Shown piece after piece: positions 7,955 to 17,201 of a stretch of 48,626 nucleotides of DNA. Each line of letters starts with the position of its first letter. The stretch's first letter is position 1. Position numbers and translations under genes: made by a program. Source of the DNA: Halalkalibacter okhensis (GTDB lineage: Bacteria > Bacillota > Bacilli > Bacillales > Bacillaceae_D); NCBI RefSeq assembly GCF_000787375.1, contig NZ_JRJU01000028.1, forward strand, positions 1 through 48,626, read 5' to 3'. Under the pieces are notes generated by a model, which was not told the origin of the DNA, made no database searches, and was given only the letters and a program-made list of their open reading frames with translations.

Positions 7955-8716
7955 TTATTGGCAACCATTCGATGAAGGTGGTTGTCCTGCTTCAACGTGA
8001 AAACGGAGTTCGTTCTGAGTAAATAATGATCTGCCACGAATTTGTCCATCTTTATCGAGTTTTTCCTTATTCATTAAGATTTTTCTTTGATTCCAATTGA
8101 TTTCCGTAATCCAAGAGGTGGAAAGCGCAGCAACTTGCTTAGAAAGGAGATCGCCTATTTCAATTTCAACTAAATCAATCGTCCATTTCTGATCGTTTAT
8201 GATAAGATCAGACACCACTCCAAGCTTATCGTTCATTGCATAGGCATCAAATTCTCTCAAAGACTTTACACTTTGTAATCTGACCATTTGTTCTTCATTC
8301 TTGCCATAGTCATGAATCACTGAACTCATTTTAATTCCTGTTATTGGCGTACCGCTAAGATCCCCTCCATTGATAAAAGAAGTGGTACTGTCTAGCCCCT
8401 CTTTTTTCCTATCGTAATCAATAACTGATTTTTCCTTCTGTCCGAAAGAGATTGGTGATTGTATCGTTCGTTTGGGGCTGTTTGTCATTTGCTCTTTCGT
8501 AACATTTAAAGCAATGATTTTCTCCTCAATATTTATGTTTTTAATAGTAGCTGGACTTATCAGTGTTTTGCCGCCGATAAACCATGTTCTCGTATCTACA
8601 ACGATATAGCGAAGTGAGAAAAGGCTTGGGTCGAATGTAAGATCATCAATGGTTGCTTTGGCGCCCTCTTTTGTAACAACTGAAAATGAAGTGAGATGAT
8701 TAAACTTGTGATACAT
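7955..8716 (-). CDS. PRC-barrel domain protein
   Basis: A soluble protein of 253 residues with two PRC-barrel-like halves, about residues 3-75 (KATIDDLTFDPSLFSLRYIVVDTRTWF) and 160-240 (DKLGVVSDLIINDQKWTIDLVEIEI), separated by a polar linker. The PRC-barrel fold occurs in RimM and photosynthetic reaction centres and mainly mediates binding; no enzymatic residues are recognisable. The start is ATG 8716 with GGGGAG upstream. It stands alone, divergent from the SIMPL-domain gene. A sigma-B type promoter at 8749-8774 suggests induction by general stress. Confidence 0.8.
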   Translation of the reverse strand: MYHKFNHLTSFSVVTKEGAKATIDDLTFDPSLFSLRYIVVDTRTWFIGGKTLISPATIKNINIEEKIIALNVTKEQMTNSPKRTIQSPISFGQKEKSVIDYDRKKEGLDSTTSFINGGDLSGTPITGIKMSSVIHDYGKNEEQMVRLQSVKSLREFDAYAMNDKLGVVSDLIINDQKWTIDLVEIEIGDLLSKQVAALSTSWITEINWNQRKILMNKEKLDKDGQIRGRSLFTQNELRFHVEAGQPPSSNGCQ

Positions 8717-8748
8717 TGAAATCTCCCCTTTTAAGAAGTTGTTTACTT

Positions 8749-8774
8749 ATTCCCAGCGGAGAAAATAGTTAAAC
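8749..8774 (-). promoter_or_regulatory. Sigma-B-type promoter of the PRC-barrel gene
   Basis: Read on the - strand, GTTTAA (8774-8769) is followed after 14 bases by GGGAAT (8754-8749). This is a full match to the Bacillus sigma-B pattern GTTTAA, 12-15 bases, GGGWAW. It ends 32 bases upstream of the ATG at 8716. Confidence 0.7.
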
Positions 8775-8856
8775 ACAAAAAATAATTTAATGTATGTAAA
8801 AGGCCTTTAAAAAATACATATATTTATAACTCATAAACAGAGAGGCGGGAGTTAAT

Positions 8857-9522
8857 ATGTATAGGAACTTATCGCATGCCGCAACATCGTCTGGCCAGGA
8901 AAGAAACGATCACCATAAACTAAAGGTTATTGGGGAAGGGAGTATTTCAGCAGCTCCAGACAGGGTTCAAATTCTATTAGGTGTAATCACAGAAGATGTG
9001 ACAGTGCAAAGTGCTCAACAAGAAAATACTGCTACTATTTCTGCTGTAATTGAAGCGGTAACAGACTTAGGGGTTCCACAAGAAAGTATTCAAACTTCGA
9101 CTTATCGAGTTGATCCTCAGTATGATTATATTGAAGGGGAACAAATTTTTCGAGGCTACCGTGTCGCACACTTATTACAAATTACACTAGACCAAGTTGA
9201 ACAGACAGGAGCTGTTATTGATGCGGCTGTACAACAAGGAGCAAATACAGTCCCTTCCATTAGCTTTACTTTCAGGAATCCTTCTGCTTTTTATCAAGAG
9301 GCGCTCGTTGAAGCAATAGAAAGTGCTAATCAAAAAGCGATAGTAATGAGCAACACAATGGGAGTATCGCTCAATCCCATTCCCTTACGAGTGACTGAGA
9401 TTAATCAGGACGCGGCTATGCCTTATCCTACCGTCTTATCGGCCAAAGCTGCAGCAACACCAATACAAGAAGGGGAGCTTTCAGTTAAAGCAGCGGTTGA
9501 GGTGGAATATAGAGGCCGCTAA
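8857..9522 (+). CDS. SIMPL domain (DUF541) protein
   Basis: A protein of 221 residues. Almost all of it (about 22-220) is the SIMPL/DUF541 fold, with the characteristic GEGSISAAPDRVQILLGVITE start and the segments DVTVQSAQQENTATISAV and VPQESIQTSTYRVDPQY. Family members are periplasmic, membrane or extracytoplasmic proteins linked to oxidative or envelope stress. This copy shows no evident signal peptide: the N-terminus is polar. The start is ATG 8857 with AGGCGGGAG upstream. It is divergent from the PRC-barrel gene with a 140-bp shared region. The stop codon touches the second copy of the structured repeat. Confidence 0.85.
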   Translation: MYRNLSHAATSSGQERNDHHKLKVIGEGSISAAPDRVQILLGVITEDVTVQSAQQENTATISAVIEAVTDLGVPQESIQTSTYRVDPQYDYIEGEQIFRGYRVAHLLQITLDQVEQTGAVIDAAVQQGANTVPSISFTFRNPSAFYQEALVEAIESANQKAIVMSNTMGVSLNPIPLRVTEINQDAAMPYPTVLSAKAAATPIQEGELSVKAAVEVEYRGR

Positions 9523-9736
9523 AAAAGTCCTTTTAGAAGAGTCGAGGGAAGCAGCAATGGCTCCACACGTTGCCGCCTGCTACGAGAAACATGAGCCTCC
9601 TAAAGTCGGCTGCCGGTGCAAAGCAAGTTTGCACCTATGAAACCCACTCATAGCAGGCTTAAAACAAAGCAACGGTTCCGCTCATTGCTTAAAGGCCACT
9701 GAAAAAGGTGCAACTTTCACCTTTTTCAGTGGCCTT
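9523..9736 (+). repeat. Structured intergenic repeat, copy B (214 bp) with terminal hairpin
   Basis: The longer copy of the element at 7768-7922. Pairing arms are AGCAATG/CATTGCT, CGTTGC/GCAACG and GCCTGCTACGAG (9575-9586) with CTCATAGCAGGC (9647-9658). Compared with copy A, one A-T pair in this stem is G-C here, a compensatory change. Its apical part holds an insertion of about 60 bases with a further perfect hairpin, GGTGCAAA/TTTGCACC (9615-9635). The element ends in an 18-bp perfect stem (from about 9692 to 9736, arms ending CTGAAAAAGGT and ACCTTTTTCAG) that probably ends the SIMPL gene transcript. Confidence 0.75.
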
Positions 9737-9796
9737 GGAATATACGTATTCTTCTTAATTGATCCTATGTCGGTGGTATTGCAGAAACAAAGTAAC

Positions 9797-9836
9797 AAAA
9801 AAGCATTCTACAATTATTTCGATGAATGCTTTTTTT
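9797..9836. terminator. Terminator-like hairpin
   Basis: AAAAAAGCATTC (9797-9808) pairs with GAATGCTTTTTT (9824-9835) around a 15-base loop, with T on one side and A on the other, so it could work in both directions. The rest of the 463-bp gap between the SIMPL and DUF6241-like genes holds the structured repeat and the small palindrome AGAAGATCTTCT, with no open frame of note. Confidence 0.6.
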
Positions 9837-9985
9837 GTTTGTTCTTAGAAGATCTTCTCGAAAAAGCATATGAGAATATGACGTATAAAAACGAGTTTCT
9901 TCTAGTTTTGTCATGTGCTTGATTGCGCGGTTCATTTCATAGTAGTCTTTTCATAAACTGATATGTTAAAGGGAGATGACTTACT

Positions 9986-10600
9986 ATGCATCGAATTCTT
10001 ATTTCCATCTTAGGTGTAATCGTAGTAGGGGTAAGTTTATATTACATAGCTTTTAATAATGAATATGAAGGGACAACTTCAGAACTCAATGCAGAAGAGC
10101 TTCGTAATGACGAGGAAGGCGAAAACAGTGTGGAATCTACGAATGCAGAAGTTTTGAATAATGAAGAAGGAGATCTTGATGTATGGAAGCCAGTAGCTTA
10201 CCAGGAAAATCAAGAACAAACGGTTAAAGAAATGATAGCGAAACAACACCATTTTTTGAATAATTTGGCTGGTTGGGGTAATGCAGAAACGCTTGACTAT
10301 CAAGAATTAAAGGATGATCCACAATGGCTGCAACTTAAAGAAGACATTGAGTGGTTACAAGAAAGTGGCTTTAGTGAATCAGAGGTCTTAACCGATATGA
10401 ATAATGCCAAAGAATTTATGAATGTAGCAAGCTCTGGAGACACTAAATCATTGCTTTACCTCCATCGTATATTTCATGATCTAGATGCAGAAATCAATGA
10501 TCAAGAGGTGGATAAAATTTGGAATGTTACACATGCTTTTGGTAATCCATCGGAACAAGATCAGTTACTCTCTTATTTAACAGATGAGACTAATGATTAA
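9986..10600 (+). CDS. Membrane-anchored acidic protein (DUF6241-like)
   Basis: A protein of 204 residues with one N-terminal membrane helix (about 4-23, ISILGVIVVGVSLYYIAF). A very acidic, low-complexity segment (about 24-65) and a soluble C-terminal domain follow. The domain contains KEMIAKQHHFLNNLAGWG and a helix-rich region ending in LLSYLTDE. It resembles small extracytoplasmic Bacillus proteins classed as DUF6241, but I am not certain of that family. No catalytic motif is visible. The start is ATG 9986 with AAGGGAG upstream. It appears monocistronic. Confidence 0.6.
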   Translation: MHRILISILGVIVVGVSLYYIAFNNEYEGTTSELNAEELRNDEEGENSVESTNAEVLNNEEGDLDVWKPVAYQENQEQTVKEMIAKQHHFLNNLAGWGNAETLDYQELKDDPQWLQLKEDIEWLQESGFSESEVLTDMNNAKEFMNVASSGDTKSLLYLHRIFHDLDAEINDQEVDKIWNVTHAFGNPSEQDQLLSYLTDETND

Positions 10601-10696
10601 CTGTTGGATTTGTTAATCTATTTTCTTCCTCTGCTAGAATCTTATCCTTAAATCGTATATGCTAGATTTATAGATTAAAAGCAGGTAGGGGTTTGT

Positions 10697-11734
10697 ATGA
10701 GAGAAAGAATAGTGTTTAAGTTCTTCGGTGCTCGATTAATAAAAACAGGAATAGCTGTGTTTCTAACAGCAAAGATTTGCTACTTATTTAATTTACCTGT
10801 GGCGTTTGCAGTTATTATTGCGATTGCAACAATTGAACCGACAGCTTCTGATTCAATTAGAAAAGGAATGATTCGTTTTCCAGCTGCATTAATCGGGGCG
10901 GGACTTGCGATGACTTTTACTTATTGGTTTGGGCAAACTCCATTAACATTTACACTTGCAGCGGTTTTAACCATCTATGTTTGTATTAAATGTAAATTAG
11001 AAGCAGGAGCCTTAATTGCTACAATTACAGCAGTTGCGATGATACCTATTACATATGATCATTACTTTTTAACCTTTGTTGAAAGAGTCGGCACAACAAC
11101 GATAGGGTTGATTATCTCGACGCTTGTGAATCTTTTTATATTACCAGCAAAATTCTCCACTGAAATAAAAGAACGAAATGATCGATTATATAAAGAGACG
11201 GCAAATCTTTTAAAAAAGAGAATTGATGAATTAATTAATGAAAAGAAATCAGTTTCTAAGGAATGTCAAAAAGAATATCAACGTATTACAAGTGAGTTAT
11301 CAAGATCTTTTCAACTATGCCGTTTTCAACGAGAAGAATGGAAGTATCATCGTCATACATGGAGAGAGTTAAGAACCTTTATCTATGAAACGAAAAAATT
11401 GGATGGATTACAGCAAATACATTATCATTTGGGGCATATCATCTCTGTCCATATTAATGGAAATATGTTTACAAATTCTGATAAGGATCTATTAAGACAG
11501 TCTGTTCATTCAACGGTTCAATTTTTAGAATCATCGGGTGCCAAGCTATCCTCAGAACATGTTGAGAAAATTAGGGAGCTTGATCAGCAGTTTTGGCATA
11601 CAAATGAAGGTAATCATCCAGCCGCAAAAAAATATCATCATCACTTTGCGCCAGAGACAATCATTTTATTTGTCATTCTTTCTATTCATGATGTACTTGA
11701 AGAAATTGAGCGACTTTCTAGACATAAAATATAA
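10697..11734 (+). CDS. Aromatic acid exporter family (ArAE/DUF939) membrane protein
   Basis: A protein of 345 residues. The first about 150 residues form a bundle of hydrophobic helices (GARLIKTGIAVFLTAKICYL, VAFAVIIAIATIEPTASDS, LTFTLAAVLTIYVCIKCK). The rest is a charged, helical cytoplasmic domain, the layout of the Bacillus YqjA-like ArAE_1 family (FUSC-related). Family members are assigned to export of aromatic or other organic acids, mainly by homology. The motif TIEPTASDSIRKG is typical of the group. ATG 10697 has AGGGG upstream. No partner membrane-fusion gene is adjacent. Substrate unknown. Confidence 0.8.
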   Translation: MRERIVFKFFGARLIKTGIAVFLTAKICYLFNLPVAFAVIIAIATIEPTASDSIRKGMIRFPAALIGAGLAMTFTYWFGQTPLTFTLAAVLTIYVCIKCKLEAGALIATITAVAMIPITYDHYFLTFVERVGTTTIGLIISTLVNLFILPAKFSTEIKERNDRLYKETANLLKKRIDELINEKKSVSKECQKEYQRITSELSRSFQLCRFQREEWKYHRHTWRELRTFIYETKKLDGLQQIHYHLGHIISVHINGNMFTNSDKDLLRQSVHSTVQFLESSGAKLSSEHVEKIRELDQQFWHTNEGNHPAAKKYHHHFAPETIILFVILSIHDVLEEIERLSRHKI

Positions 11735-11842
11735 ATCAATAGGGCATTTGATTTCCATTGATGAATTTAAATAACAGTATGATAGCATAATATAATAATT
11801 TGAAGGAAAATTAAATGGTTTCAATGATATGGAGGATACGTA

Positions 11843-12313
11843 GTGATAAGTTTACAATTTTATAAAGGAAAACATTTTTGGAAGTCGCCGTCAGAATACA
11901 AACCGGGTGAAGCAGTAACCGATACACAAGTTTCTGAAATTGAACAGATGCTAGGTGTTCGTTTACCAAAGAAATATGTGGAGTTGATGCAAGAGCAAAA
12001 TGGTGGAGAGTTAGCCTACCGCTACGTGCTCTTTGATGACGGTGATGCTGCGGTTGTTCCATATTTTCATGAGCTAGAAGTAGATCGAGGTGTCGGATTA
12101 TCTCCCATCTTTGTTGAGGAATGCGGTTTGCCTGAGCACCTTGTTTTATTAACAGGTGACTTTCATTCATGGGTCGCTCTAGACTACCGAAATGAACGTT
12201 CTGTCCCTAGAGTTGTGTATGTTGCAGAAGATGAATCTGGCAATGGGTTGTGGCAAGAATATTTGCTGGCGGAGACTTTTGATCAGTTTGTAGAACGTCT
12301 ATTTCTAAAGTAA
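11843..12313 (+). CDS. SMI1/KNR4 family protein
   Basis: A protein of 156 residues. The core motif LPKKYVELMQEQNGGELAY and the later HSWVALDYRN belong to the SMI1/KNR4 (SUKH) superfamily. In bacteria these proteins are often immunity proteins against contact-dependent or polymorphic toxins, but many stand alone with unknown roles. No toxin gene is next to it. The start is GTG 11843, supported by GGAGG at 11831-11835; the frame has no ATG at a suitable place. A TATAAT at 11791-11796 may be the -10 box. A terminator follows at 12332. Confidence 0.8.
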   Translation: MISLQFYKGKHFWKSPSEYKPGEAVTDTQVSEIEQMLGVRLPKKYVELMQEQNGGELAYRYVLFDDGDAAVVPYFHELEVDRGVGLSPIFVEECGLPEHLVLLTGDFHSWVALDYRNERSVPRVVYVAEDESGNGLWQEYLLAETFDQFVERLFLK

Positions 12314-12331
12314 ATTAGATGAAAAGACAAG

Positions 12332-12365
12332 AATCATCTTTTCACATATGGAAAGGATGATTTTT
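12332..12365 (+). terminator. Intrinsic terminator after the SMI1/KNR4 gene
   Basis: AATCATCTTTTC and GAAAGGATGATT form a 12-bp stem with one T-G pair and a 7-base loop, followed by T residues. Confidence 0.75.
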
Positions 12366-12418
12366 GTTATATTTTTTGTTTAGGTTATAGAATCAATTTT
12401 ATGACAGGAGGCCTAAAA

Positions 12419-13315
12419 GTGAGTAAGAAAAAAATTACTGTGATAGGCAGTATTAATATGGACTTAGTAACAATAACTAACCTTCGTCCACAAGTTGGAG
12501 AGACCGTATTAGGTACGTCCTTTTCGGCCATTCCTGGTGGGAAAGGGGCGAATCAAGCTGTTGCAGCAGCACGACTCGGTGCAGGTGTAACTCTAATTGG
12601 CTGTGTTGGAGCGGATGCGTTTGGACAGGAATTAAGAAGTCATTTAATGAACGAAGGGGTTTCTTTTTGTGAGGTAAAGAATGAAACAAAAAAACATACA
12701 GGGATCGCGTCTATTACGATAAGCGATCACGACAATAGTATTATCGTTGTTCCCGGTGCAAATGAAGAAGTAACTCCTACAGGGATTGAGCCATTTAACG
12801 AAACCATTGCAGCAAGTGACATCATTTTGTTACAACTAGAAATCCCGATACACACAATTGAATATGTGATAAAAATAGCAAGTCTGTATAATGTTCCTGT
12901 CATAGTAAACCCAGCTCCGTTTCAGCCGTTATCGATGGATACTTTGGAGAAAGTAACGTATATTACACCAAACGAGCATGAAGAAAAAATGTTAAATGAG
13001 ATCGTGAATATGAAAGAGAAGGTTGTTGTAACAAAAGGGAGTAAAGGCGTATCTATTTGGGATAATGATCAAACTATGAATATCGCCAGCTACAAAGTGG
13101 ATGTTGTTGATACAACGGGTGCCGGAGATGCGTTTAACGGAGCGTTAGCTGTGGCCTTAGCCGAAGAATCCTCATTAAAGGATGCTTGTCGATTTGCAAC
13201 GGCTGTAGGAGCATTGGCTGTAACGAAGCTTGGAGCTCAGTCTGGAATGCCAACAAGAGAAGAAGTTGAAACGTTTCTTGGGACATATGAAAAAGGACAA
13301 GAAACGCTAACGTAA
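12419..13315 (+). CDS. rbsK: Ribokinase
   Basis: A PfkB-family sugar kinase of 298 residues that makes ribose 5-phosphate from ribose and ATP. The first PfkB signature is PGGKGANQAVAAARLG (about 39-54). The second is DTTGAGDAFNGALA, with D237 as catalytic base. The N-terminus ITVIGSINMDLV fits RbsK. I chose GTG 12419 because AGGAGG (12406-12411) sits seven bases upstream; an upstream in-frame ATG at 12401 would place that site inside the gene. No rbs transporter or regulator is adjacent, so this copy is an isolated salvage kinase. It ends at a strong terminator shared with the SNF2 gene. Confidence 0.9.
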   Translation: MSKKKITVIGSINMDLVTITNLRPQVGETVLGTSFSAIPGGKGANQAVAAARLGAGVTLIGCVGADAFGQELRSHLMNEGVSFCEVKNETKKHTGIASITISDHDNSIIVVPGANEEVTPTGIEPFNETIAASDIILLQLEIPIHTIEYVIKIASLYNVPVIVNPAPFQPLSMDTLEKVTYITPNEHEEKMLNEIVNMKEKVVVTKGSKGVSIWDNDQTMNIASYKVDVVDTTGAGDAFNGALAVALAEESSLKDACRFATAVGALAVTKLGAQSGMPTREEVETFLGTYEKGQETLT

Positions 13316-13321
13316 TAAAAA

Positions 13322-13371
13322 GGGAGGGTCTCAAAAGGTTAAAGACAGACCTTTTGAGACCCTCCCCTCAT
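13322..13371. terminator. Bidirectional terminator between ribokinase and SNF2 genes
   Basis: An 18-bp perfect stem: 13322-13339 (GGGAGGGTCTCAAAAGGT) pairs with 13349-13366, loop of 9 bases, then CTCA and five T. It serves the convergent genes on both sides. Confidence 0.85.
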
Positions 13372-13381
13372 TTTTCGGTTC

Positions 13382-16300
13382 TTACAAGGTGAGTAACTGT
13401 TTAATATCCTCAACACTCATTGATTGTAACGTTTCTTCGCCTGGTTGAATAATCGAGTCAACTAGGGCTTTCTTTTTCTCGTGCATGGTGAGGATTTTTT
13501 CCTCGATCGTTCCATTGGCAATTAACTTAATAACTTGAACATTTTTCGTTTGACCATACCGATACACTCGGTCAGCCGCTTGTTCTTCTATCGCTGGGTT
13601 CCACCAAGTATCGTAAAGGATGACCGTATCACCTCCAATTAAGTTAAGGCCTGTGCCGCCTGCTTTTAATGAGATTAAGAATAACGATTTCTCACCATTG
13701 TTAAATCGTTCGGCCATTTCAACACGAGCTTTAGGTGGAGTTTGACCATCAATGTAATGATACGTCCAACCTTTCTCATCAAAGGATTTTCTTATTAAAC
13801 TAAGCATGGATGTGAACTGAGAAAAGATGACCATTTTTTGCTCTGACTGTAAACCTTCCTCTACATATTCAAGTAAGCGTTCCATTTTTCCTGATTGATA
13901 CGTTGCATGCGGATCAATCAGGTTTGGATGGCAGCAAATTTGACGCAAACGTGTTAAGCCTGCAAGAATTTCTATTCGCTTTTGTTGAAATTCATTGCTT
14001 TTAATAGCAGCATCGACATCATTTGTTAATTGTTTCACTTGTGCAACATACATTTTCTTTTGGTCAGGACTTAAATCAGTATATTGAACGGATTCAACTT
14101 TATCTGGCAGTTCAGATAAGACATCTCGTTTTAGTCTCCGCATAATAAATGGGCGTACACGTTTTGAAATCGTCTCATTGGAAAGCTCTTTAAATTGTTT
14201 TTTGTCCCAAGCATCCCAGGTAAAATGCTATGAAAAATCGAATATAGCTCATCTTGATGATTCTCAATCGGTGTCCCACTTAATGCGAAACAACAATTCG
14301 ATTGAAGTGTACGGACAGCTTTAGTTGTCTTCGTTGCATCGTTTTTTATTGCTTGAGCTTCATCTAAAATAATTGCAGAAAAAATACGAGATTCGTAAAG
14401 ATCGTAATCACGCTGAATTAATGGATATGATGTTATAAAAACATCAAAGTCTTTTGCTGTTAGTTCTTTTCTAGCTTGTTTTGTTCCTGCGATAACCGCA
14501 ACGTTTAATGTTGGGGCAAACTTAGTTAATTCTTTTTCCCAATTGTAAATTAAACTAGCTGGAGCAATAATTAACGCTTGGAAATTTGGACGTTCTTCTT
14601 TTTCTCCTTGAATATAGGCGATGGTTTGAACCGTTTTTCCTAAACCCATGTCATCTGCTAAAATCCCTCCAAGTCCAATTAGAGAGAGGGTACGAAGCCA
14701 GCGGTACCCGTTCATCTGATAGTCGCGCAACTCTGCTTGCAGCTTAGAAGGAGTAGGCCAATCGCTAAATTCAGGTGATTGAATATCAGATAGCAGTTGG
14801 TGAAGCTGTTTTGATATCCGTGTTTGTCCATTTTGGGTATCTAATTCAAAAGCCTTATGCAAAGGAATGGTCATTTCTGTTTGTACCTTATGCTTTGGAG
14901 AAGCAACCGTATTAATCACTTGTCTGACAGAATCGAAACGACTGTGATTTAGTTGAAGGTAGGATCCAGAAGATAACTTGTAATATTTTGCATTTGTTTG
15001 TAAGGCTCGGAGTACATCGATAATGTCTTCTTCTGCAATCCCGTCCATCGAAAATGTTACATCAAGCCAGTTCGTCTCATTATTTACATCAAGCTGGACA
15101 GATGGTGTAGAACTTGGAGTAGCAATCACACTCCGAACGGCAGAGGTTGTATAGACCTCGATTTCTTTTTGCAAAAGAGGGAGTTGTTCAAATAGAAAGG
15201 GAACGATCGTTTCCCAATTAGTCAAAGTAAGTTGTCCATCAAGTAGATGGAAATCTGTTTCTTTTAATGTAGCTAAGATTGATTCTTCTTTTTGAATGTC
15301 TCGAGTAATAATTTTTCCATTTGTTGGAGTTGACTCTTCAAATGGATTACGTGCATGTTCCCCGTACTCAAACGAAACTTTTCCTGTGAGCGTTCCATCA
15401 TCTAAGTCGAGATAAAATTTAGCCGTAAGAGGTTTTGTTTCAATGGCATCATATAGTTCTTCGGACAATTGAACGGTCCCGATCGTTCTAAGAGTGGGAA
15501 GGACGTAGGAACAAAATGCCTCTAGTTGCTCTCTTGGAATAACATCAATTGTGCCAGTATCGTCAGCTTGTTCAGCGATAATGTGTAAATGTTTTGCTTG
15601 ATCTTCGCTTAGCTGATAGATGGTATTTCCATGAATCAGTGTACGGAACTCTACATCAACAAAGTCAAATTCGTAGGCATTATCACTAATTAATTGAACG
15701 GGTGCATCATCCTCACCAGCCTCTAATTTAAAAGTAAGAACTTGATTATTTTCGAGTGGCTTAATTTTAATCTGTTCCGATTGAAGTGTACCGTCAATTG
15801 TTAATACAACCGGTTTGTCTGCTAGTTGCTCAAGAAATGAAGGTAAACTAACGGCAGGAATCTCATATGAACGCATTTGACTCGTTCGATAATGATAATC
15901 ATCTTTGTTAGCAGCGATAATTTCTAAATGAGTGTATACCTGTTTCAAAAGGCTTGCATCACTTTCATCAATATAGTGACAACTAGGATCGTATGAAAAA
16001 TTAGCTGTAAATGTATAGGGCTCAGATTTCATAAAAGATTGTAAGAATTCTTCAATGTTTTTAACAACATACAGACGCTTTGTCCCCACTTTAAGCCTAA
16101 GTTCAACTCGATCTAGTAATGAACGGAAAGAAACATGAGAGAATAAGAGCTCAAATTCGATTTGCATGTGCTCCTTTTCAATGGTATTTTGCTTTTGCTT
16201 CTTCGTGAAAACGTCTTGAAATTGTTCGAGCATTTTACTGCGTAGTTGGTGCGGTTGTGTGGCAGGGAAGGGGCTGAATGACTCTTTCTCTTCTTGCCAT

Positions 16301-16584
16301 TCTTTTATAGCATATAACATTGCAACGATATGCTTGCACGCACCTGGATATGTTCTTGATGCTTCACAATCACAAGAATAATGAATGGATTCAGGTCCTT
16401 TGAATGTAATCTCACATTCGTACAATAACGATCCATCAATAAATGCATAAAACGTATTGGTGGCTGGTTCAAAATCAAGGTTAGCCACACGTTCCAATCG
16501 GAAATAGTTGATTCCTCTATTAAAGGTAGATTGATTAGTCGCTATTGACAATATATAGGTAGCAGTGAGCCACGGATAAGTCAT
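13382..16584 (-). pseudogene. SWIM zinc-finger SNF2 helicase, frameshifted
   Basis: A Swi2/Snf2-type DNA-dependent ATPase. An N-terminal SWIM finger (C71-x-C73 ... C83-x-H85) is followed by a long beta-rich middle region, then the RecA-like motor: LADDMGLGKTVQ (Walker A, near residue 650), ILDEAQAIKN (DEAQ box, near 743), SGTPIEN, LISLKAGGTGLNL and DRVYRYGQTKNV. This is the architecture of Bacillus YwqA-like helicases. The frame breaks at the six-T run 14198-14203 (A6 on the coding strand); seven would restore KKQFKEL and a continuous 1067-residue protein. As written, the N-terminal piece ends after helicase lobe 1 at 14131. The C-terminal lobe is open from 14143 to 13382. ATG 16584 has AGAGGAGG upstream. 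Role: remodelling of DNA-protein complexes or repair (family inference). Confidence 0.85.
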
Positions 16585-16691
16585 GAAAGAAGTGCCTCCT
16601 CTAAAAACAATATATCTATCATAACATGTTATAAGAAAACGGACGATTAGTTAGAACGTACGCCGGTAAAATACTAGGATAAACCGATCGA

Positions 16692-16728
16692 TTAGTCAAA
16701 AAACTTGTAAGCTAGTTTATTTGACTAA
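16692..16728. promoter_or_regulatory. Dyad symmetry upstream of the SNF2 gene
   Basis: TTAGTCAAA and TTTGACTAA form a perfect 9-bp inverted repeat with a further AACT/AGTT inside. It lies in the 276-bp region between the divergent SNF2 gene and the FMN riboswitch. No T run follows on either strand, so an operator is as likely as an RNA hairpin. A second weak hairpin with a T tail is near 16757-16790. Confidence 0.35.
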
Positions 16729-16815
16729 GTGAAAATTCTTGATTTATCAAAAATTAAGTGGTACGATCCTTTTATTAAAGGCACTTTTTTCTAATGATTT
16801 AAAAAAACATTGGAA

Positions 16816-16843
16816 TTGTAATAAAGTGTGACTTTTCTATTAG
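16816..16843 (+). promoter_or_regulatory. Probable promoter of the riboflavin operon
   Basis: TTGTAA at 16816-16821 and TATTAG at 16838-16843, 16 bases apart, are a fair sigma-A promoter ending about 17 bases before the riboswitch aptamer. Confidence 0.4.
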
Positions 16844-16860
16844 ATTCATAATTGAATAAG

Positions 16861-16999
16861 TTTCTTCGGGGCTGGGTGAAAATCCCGACCGGCGGTGATG
16901 AAGCAATGCTTCTTAGTCCGTGACCCGACTCTTAGCATTAGAGGCGGTGGACCTGGTGAAAATCCGGGACCGACAGTGAAAGTCTGGATGGGAGAAGGA
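16861..16999 (+). ncRNA. FMN riboswitch (RFN element)
   Basis: The conserved RFN blocks appear in order: TTCTTCGGGGCTGGGTGAAA, ATCCCGACCGGCGGTGATG, TTAGTCCGTGACCC, GGCGGTGGACCTGGTGAAAA, TCCGGGACCGACAGTGAAAG, TCTGGATGGGAGAAGGA. The start TTTCTTC pairs with the terminal GAAGGA as P1. The aptamer binds flavin mononucleotide and lowers expression of the riboflavin genes. The terminator at 17141-17172 forms the expression platform upstream of ribD. CGGTGT (near 17005) and ACACCG (near 17083) are complementary and may belong to the antiterminator. Confidence 0.97.
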
Positions 17000-17140
17000 A
17001 CGAATCGGTGTAGTAAGGTTTCTTTCGTATGTCTTTTTTGAATTAGCCTTACAGTTAAGGGGAGTAGTCTATCCTTTTTTAACACCGAATAACGTTGACC
17101 TACTAGGTATACGTTTATTTCGTAATCACTTTAACATATT

Positions 17141-17172
17141 AGTCCTGAGGCGTATTTACTCAGGGCTTTTTT
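17141..17172 (+). terminator. Riboswitch-controlled terminator before ribD
   Basis: AGTCCTGAG and CTCAGGGCT form a 9-bp stem with one T-G pair, followed by a run of T. It ends 30 bases before the ribD start and is probably formed when FMN is bound. Confidence 0.8.
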
Positions 17173-17201
17173 CGTATTTATTAGTAATGTGAGGGATTAG
17201 C

